A DNA stretch of 13,013 nt from NCBI GenBank assembly GCA_902490585.1, contig CABUEI010000052.1:1-13013 (forward strand), in the 5' to 3' direction. This document shows, piece after piece, positions 1 to 6,074 of the stretch; position 1 is the stretch's first letter; each line of letters starts with the position of its first letter. The stretch is from an uncultured Oscillospiraceae bacterium (lineage in GTDB: Bacteria > Bacillota > Clostridia > Oscillospirales > Ruminococcaceae). A model generated the notes under the pieces. That model was not told where the DNA came from and searched no databases. It saw only the letters and a list, made by a program, of their open reading frames with translations. The position numbers were made by a program, and so were the translations under genes.

Positions 1-276
1 TGCCGTGCTTCTGACAAAGTTGTTTGCAGGGGTGGCGGAGCTGTCATTGCTCTGCGAAGTTTCATCTTTAGGTATTCCGCTCTGAGTGTTGTCAACCTGT
101 TCGGCTGATACCGATGAATCTGGTTTTTCCGGTTCTTCATCGGATATGGTTTTAAGTGTGCTGTCGTAGGCAAGATATGTTGAAATTCCTATCGCTACTA
201 CGCTGAGGCAAAGCGCACCTGCAAAACCTTTACCCTTGAAGAACTTTTTTATCTTTCCGGTAGTTATCTTATCCAT
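1..276 (-). CDS. Membrane-anchored protein, N-terminal 92 residues only (possible M23/SpoIIQ-like peptidase)
   Basis: An uninterrupted leftward frame starts at ATG 276-274 and runs off the window edge, so the gene is truncated by the window. The start is supported by GAAAGGA about 8 nt upstream (near 284-290). The visible protein begins MDKITTGKIKKFFKGKGF, then has one hydrophobic segment (about residues 18-36, containing LCLSVVAIGIS), then a Ser/Glu/Asp/Asn/Gln-rich, low-complexity extracytoplasmic linker to residue 92. This is a short positive cytoplasmic tail, one signal anchor and an extracellular stalk. The KGKGF stretch just before the anchor resembles, from memory, the N-termini of clostridial SpoIIQ-like M23 metallopeptidases, but no catalytic domain is in view. 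The coding assignment is good; the functional suggestion is weak. It is transcribed divergently from the aroF T-box promoter. Confidence 0.72.
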   Translation of the reverse strand, partial: MDKITTGKIKKFFKGKGFAGALCLSVVAIGISTYLAYDSTLKTISDEEPEKPDSSVSAEQVDNTQSGIPKDETSQSNDSSATPANNFVRSTA

Positions 277-402
277 AGATTTTTCCTTTCAAGTTAAGCT
301 TTACTGCATTTGTAGTTTTAACGTATTTTTCCGTTTTATACGCATTTTTCTGAAAAATTTATCGCTTTAACGCTTTTCTGCTTTAAATCGTGTAAATTTC
401 TC

Positions 403-431
403 TTGACAAATGCCTAGCGGTATGGTATACT
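403..431 (+). promoter_or_regulatory. Sigma-A type promoter of the T-box/aroF unit
   Basis: A perfect -35 box TTGACA (403-408) is followed by a 17-nt spacer and the -10 box TATACT (426-431), one mismatch from consensus. Transcription should start near 437-439, directly ahead of the T-box leader. This is the strongest promoter seen in the window and it reads away from the truncated membrane-protein gene. Confidence 0.9.
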
Positions 432-437
432 AACATT

Positions 438-730
438 GTTCTCGTAAAAACGGGATTTAAACCGAATATACACCACAAATCGCAGATGGAAAAGAGTAAG
501 GCGGCAGATTTCTCACAGAGAGTCGGATAAGGTGCGAACCGACAGAATATAAAGCCTGAATTCATTCCGGAGAGATGAGCCGAAAGCATAACGCCTGTAA
601 GCCGTCCGGGGAAGCCCGTTACAGCTTTAGAGACCGTATATCAGTGCATGCACCTGTACGGTGAATTGAGGTGGTACCGTGGATATATATCCGCCCTCAG
701 ATTATCTGATAATCTGAGGGCGGTTTTTGA
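438..730 (+). promoter_or_regulatory. T-box riboswitch leader with UUC (Phe) specifier
   Basis: The leader binds uncharged tRNA and controls read-through into the DAHP synthase gene. Stem I elements are visible in order: the loop-E type AGTA motif in GAGTAAGG (about 494-501); the AG bulge AGAGAG (517-522); the apical stem GTCGG (522-526) with CCGAC (539-543) around a GGTGCGAA loop; and the specifier loop GAA-TTC-A with codon TTC at 561-563, followed by the family-typical TTCCGGAGAG. A second candidate, GAA-TAT-A at 545-551, lies on the AG-bulge side and is less well placed. The T-box proper, AGGTGGTACCGTG, is at 669-681; its TGGT would pair with an ACCA tRNA end, matching discriminator base A as in tRNA-Phe. 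ACGGT (658-662) pairs with ACCGT (676-680) as the antiterminator. The intrinsic terminator follows. The T-box identity is very secure; the Phe assignment rests on reading the specifier by eye. Confidence 0.94.
691..728 (+). terminator. T-box regulated intrinsic terminator
   Basis: A perfect 14-bp stem, CCGCCCTCAGATTA (691-704) with TAATCTGAGGGCGG (710-723), closes a 5-nt loop and is followed by TTTTT (724-728). It lies after the T-box sequence and about 75 nt before the aroF start codon, the expected place for the attenuator of this leader. A 12-nt palindrome GGATATATATCC (681-692) links the T-box to the stem and shares two bases with it. Confidence 0.93.
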
Positions 731-805
731 TTATAGTGTATCTGACTCATAAAAAACGTCGAGTGTGATGTATAACCATGTAAGAAACGAAAGGAAAGAA
801 AAACA

Positions 806-1834
806 ATGAGCATGAACATGATAAGAAAGCTCCCAACTCCCAAGGAGATAAAGGAGATGTACCCCCTGTCAGAAAAGGTAATCAAGACAAAGGAACAGCG
901 TGACAAGGAAATAGCAGACGTATTCACAGGCAAGAGCAATAAGTTCTTACTGATAATAGGACCTTGTTCCGCCGACAAGGAAGAGCCTGTTCTTGACTAT
1001 ATTTCAAGGCTGGTACCCGTTCAGGAGCAGGTAAAGGATAAGATACTGATAATTCCCAGAATATACACGAACAAGCCCCGTACAACAGGAGAAGGCTACA
1101 AGGGCATGATACATCAGCCCGACCCGACAAAGAAAGAGGATATGCTTGAGGGACTTATCAAGGTAAGAAGCCTTCATACAAAGGCTATCGAGCAGACGGG
1201 ATTTACCTGTGCGGATGAAATGCTCTACCCTGAAAACTACCGTTATCTGTCAGACCTTTTGTCTTATGTTGCTATCGGCGCTCGCTCGGTCGAGGATCAG
1301 CAGCACAGGCTTACATCAAGCGGTATGGATATCCCCGTTGGTATGAAGAACCCCACGGCAGGCGATATGTCCGTTATGCTGAACTCTATCCGTGCGGCAC
1401 AGGCAAGCCACACATTCATATACAGAGGCTGGGAAACCGTCACAAGCGGAAATCCGCTTGCGCACGCTATACTGAGAGGTGCGGTAAACAAACACGGTCA
1501 GACTATCCCGAACTATCACTATGAGGATCTGTCACTGCTGTACGAACTGTACTGCAAGCAGAATCTTCAGAACATGGCAGTTATAGTTGATACCAACCAC
1601 TCAAATTCAGGTAAGAAGTATCTTGAGCAGGTAAGAATAGCAAATGAAATTCTCCACAGCCGCCGCCACAGCAAGGATCTTGAGGGATTTGTCAAGGGAC
1701 TTATGATTGAAAGCTACATTGAGGACGGAAGCCAGAGCACAGACGATGCGGTTTACGGCAAGTCGATAACCGACCCGTGTCTTGGCTGGGAAAAGACTGA
1801 AAAGCTCATCTACAGCTTAGCCGAACAACTGTAG
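806..1834 (+). CDS. aroF: Type I 3-deoxy-7-phosphoheptulonate (DAHP) synthase, AroF/AroG class
   Basis: It condenses phosphoenolpyruvate with erythrose 4-phosphate, the first committed step of the shikimate pathway, in the cytosol. The 342-aa product is full length for the class (E. coli AroG is 350 aa). Visible signatures are IGPCS with metal ligand Cys54, KPRTT (90-94) for phosphate/PEP binding, GARSVEDQQHR (158-168), GNPLAHAILRG, VDTNHSNSGKK with His265, Glu302 in IESY, and Asp323 in DPCLGW. These match the Cys-His-Glu-Asp metal set of E. coli AroG. The start at 806 has AAGGAAAG at 791-798; two further ATGs lie 6 and 12 nt later, so the exact first codon is slightly uncertain. Expression is under the upstream T-box read as Phe-specific. 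The symbol could equally be aroG: the protein is AroFGH-like and the isoenzyme's feedback ligand cannot be read from sequence. Confidence 0.96.
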   Translation: MSMNMIRKLPTPKEIKEMYPLSEKVIKTKEQRDKEIADVFTGKSNKFLLIIGPCSADKEEPVLDYISRLVPVQEQVKDKILIIPRIYTNKPRTTGEGYKGMIHQPDPTKKEDMLEGLIKVRSLHTKAIEQTGFTCADEMLYPENYRYLSDLLSYVAIGARSVEDQQHRLTSSGMDIPVGMKNPTAGDMSVMLNSIRAAQASHTFIYRGWETVTSGNPLAHAILRGAVNKHGQTIPNYHYEDLSLLYELYCKQNLQNMAVIVDTNHSNSGKKYLEQVRIANEILHSRRHSKDLEGFVKGLMIESYIEDGSQSTDDAVYGKSITDPCLGWEKTEKLIYSLAEQL

Positions 1835-1894
1835 CTGAAAGCTACAGTAAATTCCGACCTTGCGGCTGTGAGCCGCTGCAAATTCCGACCTTTG
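1829..1894 (+). repeat. Two hairpin + AAATTCCGACCTT modules at the 3' end of aroF
   Basis: The first hairpin, CTGTAGCT-GAA-AGCTACAG (1829-1847), is a perfect 8-bp stem that contains the aroF stop codon TAG (1832-1834). It is followed by AAATTCCGACCTT (1849-1861). The second hairpin, GCGGCT-GTG-AGCCGC (1862-1876), is a perfect 6-bp stem followed by the same 13-mer at 1880-1892. The two 13-mers are exactly 31 nt apart. There is no T-run after either stem, so neither looks like an ordinary terminator. The second module recurs in the same gene-relative orientation after aspS (10012-10043 and 10146-10177). Confidence 0.8.
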
Positions 1895-2003
1895 ATAATG
1901 TTGCGGATTTTTGTGGGATAGCGGAACGGTCGGGGTTGAACAATAATGCTTTTTAGACATTATAAATAAGCTGTAGCAAAATCGAATACAATATAATAAA
2001 GCT

Positions 2004-2038
2004 CACCGCCGTGATGTAAATTCATCACGGCGGTGTTT
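2004..2038. terminator. Bidirectional intrinsic terminator between convergent genes
   Basis: A perfect 13-bp stem, CACCGCCGTGATG (2004-2016) with CATCACGGCGGTG (2023-2035), has a 6-nt loop. It is followed by TTT on the plus strand; on the minus strand it is followed by AGCTTTATTATATT. It sits between the convergent aroF and lipoprotein genes, 6 nt past the lipoprotein stop, and can serve both. The flanking T-tracts are short, so efficiency in each direction is uncertain. Confidence 0.82.
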
Positions 2039-2041
2039 CTG

Positions 2042-2977
2042 CTATTCTTTGGGCACTATAATTACCATACCATCTTCATGCGAAATATAATCGCTATCGG
2101 TCGTATTATCATATTTAAAATTGACTTTCAGTGCATTTTTTCCACGGTATTTGCAAAGGATCGGTTCGTCGATCTGCGTAACGGTATATATATCGTTATT
2201 ATCTACCTGTTTGATTTTTTCTTTTGCCGCTTCCACGGAATGTTCAACATCAAAGGCGTTTACGCTGTCATTGTTGAACTCACCGATATATACTTGTGTA
2301 ACGCCTTGTAGGTTACCTTCTATATCTGTCAAAATATATAGCATTTCATCGGTTTTTACCTCTCCGCTGTATCTGATATACCTGTATTCGTATCTTATCT
2401 CGTCAATAGATTCATCGCTTTCGTAGTTATGAGTTCCCAGTACAATCTTTTCTTCACCATCAAAACGATACCGGCTGATATCTATAAGGCTTTCAGCTGT
2501 TTTTTTCACCTTTTCCGTGCGCTTTTCAGTACCTGCATCGGATAATGTTTCAATATCTTCACCAAGCATAACTGCATAGGCAAATTTCCCGCCGTCTGAT
2601 GAAAGCGCAAACTTCCATACATCGGAATTGATATCAGTCACCGAATAGCCGTAAAGATAATAGTCATATACCCCGTTTGCGTGTTTATCATCATCATACT
2701 TTACATTATAGATTTTCCCAAGGAAATCAATTTTCTGAACAGAATCGGGATCAAACTCGGAATTAAGGCTATCGTCTATCAACTGTTCGGGCTTATTAAT
2801 ATCCGCAATGTCGGTTGGCAGATACTTGCCGTACAGAACAACATCATATTTGTCCTCAAATTCATATTGACTTTCTGTACTGTCGGAACTGTACTCGTTG
2901 CTCTGAGAGCAAGACGTAATAAGCATAACCAAAGATAAAGCGAGAGTTAAAGGAAACAGTGCTGTGATTTTTTTCAT
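2042..2977 (-). CDS. Secreted lipoprotein of unknown function
   Basis: The start is placed at ATG 2977-2975 because a consensus AGGAGG (2986-2991) lies 8 nt upstream; a longer frame from 3013 has no such site. The product is 311 aa. Its N-terminus MKKITALF is followed by a hydrophobic core and the lipobox I-T-S-C with Cys23, so it should be a lipid-anchored protein on the outer face of the membrane. The linker after Cys23 is Ser/Asn/Glu/Asp-rich. The mature part is acidic and Tyr-rich, rich in predicted beta strands, and ends VIIVPKE; there are no further membrane segments or recognised catalytic motifs. I do not recognise the family. The last 60-70 residues alternate a helix (SVEAAKEKIKQ) with strands in a PepSY-like way, which is only a guess. 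It has its own 3' terminator and lies beyond the valS terminator, so it is probably monocistronic; no convincing promoter was found. Its base composition looks more AT-rich than the housekeeping genes beside it. Confidence 0.85.
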   Translation of the reverse strand: MKKITALFPLTLALSLVMLITSCSQSNEYSSDSTESQYEFEDKYDVVLYGKYLPTDIADINKPEQLIDDSLNSEFDPDSVQKIDFLGKIYNVKYDDDKHANGVYDYYLYGYSVTDINSDVWKFALSSDGGKFAYAVMLGEDIETLSDAGTEKRTEKVKKTAESLIDISRYRFDGEEKIVLGTHNYESDESIDEIRYEYRYIRYSGEVKTDEMLYILTDIEGNLQGVTQVYIGEFNNDSVNAFDVEHSVEAAKEKIKQVDNNDIYTVTQIDEPILCKYRGKNALKVNFKYDNTTDSDYISHEDGMVIIVPKE

Positions 2978-3332
2978 AATAGGTTCCTCCTTTTTCCTGC
3001 AAATTGAGTGCAATACACTGGCACTTCGTCACTCTGACACATAAGATCAAGCATTTCAATACTTGCCGAAATTATCTACCTTTTAGTGTTATTCCGTGAT
3101 TGTTGAGCACATTTTTTTGTTTAAATTTCAAAAGCGTTCTACAAGTACCCCAGTCACTCCAGCCTACTCTTGACACACCTGATAATCCGGCAGATTTTTC
3201 TTTATCTCCTTGTCGACAGAGTTTCCTTAATCTGATAATAACATGCCTAAGCTCATATTTTCAATCCCTAAAATACAAATTTGTATACTTTTTACACAAA
3301 TACTTTGACCCTTGTGCATTGTCACCAAATAT
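2978..3332. other. Intergenic stretch upstream of the lipoprotein gene
   Basis: About 355 bases with no convincing gene. It contains the lipoprotein ribosome-binding site (2986-2991) and a perfect 14-bp palindrome ATACAAATTTGTAT (3273-3286) that could be a dimeric regulator site. It also has a 62-codon leftward open frame (3072-3260) with no ATG, GTG or TTG near its 5' end; this may be a gene remnant. No promoter with acceptable -35/-10 boxes and spacing could be assigned to the lipoprotein gene. Confidence 0.5.
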
Positions 3333-3365
3333 ACAAAAATCCCCCGGTCATAAAAACCGGGGGAT
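3333..3365 (-). terminator. Intrinsic terminator of the valS operon
   Basis: A 10-bp perfect stem, ATCCCCCGGT (3339-3348) with ACCGGGGGAT (3356-3365), has a 7-nt loop. Read on the minus strand it is followed by TTTTTGTAT. It lies 23 nt past the valS stop and is a textbook Rho-independent terminator for the leftward operon. Confidence 0.92.
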
Positions 3366-3388
3366 ATGTGAAAACTATAACCGACTTA

Positions 3389-6037
3389 TTACTTCATCTT
3401 CTCGATAGAAAGCATTATCTTTTCCATCTTTTCCTGTGCCTTCGCAAGCTTTACACGCTCGTTTTCAATCTGCTGTGCGGGTGCTTTTGACAGGAAGCCC
3501 TGATTGCTCAGCTTGCCGGAAAGGAAGTCTATGTCCTTCTGAGCCGCCTTGCGCTCCTTTTCAAGTCTTGCAAGTTCCTTTTCCTTGTCAACAAGCTCGC
3601 CCATAGGCATGAATATTCTTGCGTTTGCGGTAACGATAGTTACCATGTCGTCGCTTACTTCTGACTTTTCTGATACTGTCAGTTCGCCTGCGCCTGCAAG
3701 ACGCTCGAAGAATGCCTTTGCGCCCTCGAACAGTGCCGTTTCGGCTGTTTCGATATACATTGTGACCTTCTTAGACGGCGGTACGTTAAGCTCGTTACGC
3801 TGTACACGGATTGCACGGATAGCGTCAACAACCTTTGCAAAGTCTGTCTGTTCAGCCGCAAAGTGAAGCTTTTCATCATATACGGGCCATGCCGAGATCA
3901 TTATGCTTTCGGGGTTGTTGTCCTTATCGGCAACTATAGGCATTGACTGCCATATTTCTTCTGTGATGAACGGCATAAAGGGGTGTAACAGCTTTAAGAT
4001 GCCCTGCATAACGTAAACGAGTACGTTCTGAGCGGCACGGGCTGTTTCTCCTCCTGCGGCGATACGGGGCTTCGTAAGCTCGATATACCAGTCGCAGTAA
4101 ACATCCCAGATAAAGTCGAACAGATTCTGTACCGCAACACCAAGCTCGTAGCTGTCGAGATTTGACGTAACGTTCTTTATTAGGTCGTTGTACAGCGATA
4201 ATATCCACTTATCCTCGATGGGAAGATTTTCGGGAAGAACTGCGCCCTGCATATCCTCGGGAAGATTCATAAGGATATATCTTGATGCATTCCACAGCTT
4301 GTTTGCAAAGTTACGGGAATTTGTGACCTTTGTTTCTGTCCAGCGCATATCGTTACCGGGAGCGTTACCTGTAACAAGAGTAAGACGCAGTGCGTCTGCA
4401 CCGTACTTGTCGATAACTTCAAGCGGATCTACACCGTTGCCGAGTGACTTACTCATCTTTCTGCCGAGCTCGTCACGGACAAGACCGTGTATAAGTACAT
4501 CCTTGAACGGCTTCTGACCTGTGTGCTCAAGTCCGCTGAATATCATTCTGGCAACCCAGAACGGAATTATATCATAACCTGTAACAAGTGTATTTGTAGG
4601 ATAGAAATACTCAAGGTCAGCCGTCTTGTCAGGCCAGCCGAGTGTTGAGAACGGCCATAATGCAGATGAGAACCATGTATCGAGTGTATCATCGTCCTGC
4701 TTCATGGGAGCGCCGCACTTGGGGCAGGTATCTATGCCGTCAAGAGTGATCTCTGTATGTCCGCACTCTTTATTCTGGCAGTAGTAAGCAGGGATTCTGT
4801 GTCCCCACCAGAGCTGACGTGAAATGCACCAGTCACGGATATTCTCCATCCAGTAGAGATAGCCGTTTTCAAATCTCTGAGGGATATATCTCAGCTCACC
4901 GCTCTTTACTACGTCTATAGCGGGCTGTGCAAGCTTTTTCATTGATACGAACCACTGATAGCTTGCTCTCGGTTCAACGGTTGTACCGCAACGCTGACAG
5001 CAACCTACATTATGCTTGTGAGGCTCAACCTTTACAAGTAAGCCCTGTGCTTCAAGATCAGCTACCATAGCCTTTCTTGCTTCATATCTGTCCATGCCTG
5101 CGTACTTACCGCCGATGCCGTCCATTATTGTAGCGTCGTCGTTCATCATGTGGATTATCGGTAAGTTGTGACGTTTACCTACTTCAAAGTCGTTAGGGTC
5201 GTGTGCGGGTGTAATCTTAACTACGCCTGTACCGAATTCCATATCAACATATTCATCGGCAATAACGGGAATCTCTCTGTCGGTAAGAGGAAGCTTTACT
5301 GTTTTGCCTACTATGCTCTTGTATCTTTCGTCATCGGGGTTAACGGCTAAAGCGCTGTCACCGAGCAGTGTTTCGGGACGTGTTGTAGCAATCTCTACAC
5401 TGCCGCTTCCGTCAGAAAGAGGATAATTGATATGCCAGAAGAAGCTGTCCTGCTCTTCATATTCGCATTCAATATCGGAAATTGATGTCTTACAGTTCGG
5501 ACACCAGTTGATGATTCTTTCGCCGTGATAGATAAGACCCTTGTTGTAAAGGTCTATGAATACCTTCTGTACAGCCTTTGAACAGCCCTCGTCAAGAGTG
5601 AAACGCTCTCTGTCCCAGTCGCACGACGAGCCGAGCTTCTTTAACTGCTGAACGATACGTCCGCCGTAAACCTTTTTCCATTCCCACGCACGCTCAAGGA
5701 AGCCATCTCTGCCTACATCGTCCTTGGTAAGACCCTCTTCCTTCATAGCGTTTACTATCTTCGCCTCTGTAGCGATAGATGCGTGGTCTGTACCGGGGAG
5801 CCACAGTGCACTGTAGCCCTGCATTCTCTTATAGCGGATAAGAATATCCTGCAATGTGTTGTCGAGAGCGTGACCCATGTGGAGCTGTCCCGTTATGTTC
5901 GGAGGGGGGATAACTATAGTATAGGGCTTCTTCTTGGGGTCTATTTCTGCGTGGAAGTATTTCTTCTCTTCCCATTCGTGATAGAGCCTGTCCTCAAAAT
6001 CTTTAGGAGAATAGGTCTTTGCGAGTTCTTTCTTCAT
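3389..6037 (-). CDS. valS: Valyl-tRNA synthetase
   Basis: A class Ia aminoacyl-tRNA synthetase that charges tRNA-Val in the cytosol. The start is set at ATG 6037-6035 (MKKELAKTYSPKDFEDRLY), with AAAGGA about 10 nt upstream; an in-frame extension to 6106 would overlap the previous gene and is rejected. The 882-aa product is full length. PPPNITGQLHMGH carries the HIGH signature (HMGH at 53-56). The CP1 editing domain shows ATTRPETLLGDSAL (from about 217) and KITPAHDPNDFEVGKRH (274-290). Cys clusters at 179-182, 346-350 and 420-441 look like zinc knuckles. RDWCISRQLWWGHRIP is intact, KMSKS is at 527-531, and the tail from about residue 815 is the heptad-rich coiled coil that binds tRNA-Val. It is the last gene of its operon, 37 nt after the RqcH-like gene and with no T-box in that gap, so its expression depends on the operon promoter. 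Confidence 0.98.
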   Translation of the reverse strand: MKKELAKTYSPKDFEDRLYHEWEEKKYFHAEIDPKKKPYTIVIPPPNITGQLHMGHALDNTLQDILIRYKRMQGYSALWLPGTDHASIATEAKIVNAMKEEGLTKDDVGRDGFLERAWEWKKVYGGRIVQQLKKLGSSCDWDRERFTLDEGCSKAVQKVFIDLYNKGLIYHGERIINWCPNCKTSISDIECEYEEQDSFFWHINYPLSDGSGSVEIATTRPETLLGDSALAVNPDDERYKSIVGKTVKLPLTDREIPVIADEYVDMEFGTGVVKITPAHDPNDFEVGKRHNLPIIHMMNDDATIMDGIGGKYAGMDRYEARKAMVADLEAQGLLVKVEPHKHNVGCCQRCGTTVEPRASYQWFVSMKKLAQPAIDVVKSGELRYIPQRFENGYLYWMENIRDWCISRQLWWGHRIPAYYCQNKECGHTEITLDGIDTCPKCGAPMKQDDDTLDTWFSSALWPFSTLGWPDKTADLEYFYPTNTLVTGYDIIPFWVARMIFSGLEHTGQKPFKDVLIHGLVRDELGRKMSKSLGNGVDPLEVIDKYGADALRLTLVTGNAPGNDMRWTETKVTNSRNFANKLWNASRYILMNLPEDMQGAVLPENLPIEDKWILSLYNDLIKNVTSNLDSYELGVAVQNLFDFIWDVYCDWYIELTKPRIAAGGETARAAQNVLVYVMQGILKLLHPFMPFITEEIWQSMPIVADKDNNPESIMISAWPVYDEKLHFAAEQTDFAKVVDAIRAIRVQRNELNVPPSKKVTMYIETAETALFEGAKAFFERLAGAGELTVSEKSEVSDDMVTIVTANARIFMPMGELVDKEKELARLEKERKAAQKDIDFLSGKLSNQGFLSKAPAQQIENERVKLAKAQEKMEKIMLSIEKMK

Positions 6038-6074
6038 TTTATTTATATCCTTTCTTTGATTACCTGATACGTCA

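Noticed and set aside
2978..3013. Upstream extension of the lipoprotein to an ATG at 3013
   Set aside because: It would put 12 polar residues before the signal peptide, whereas the ATG at 2977 has a consensus AGGAGG and gives a standard lipoprotein signal.
3305..3333. Possible rightward promoter TTGACC with an AATATA -10 region
   Set aside because: The -10 box is poor and no rightward gene follows; it would fire into the valS terminator hairpin.
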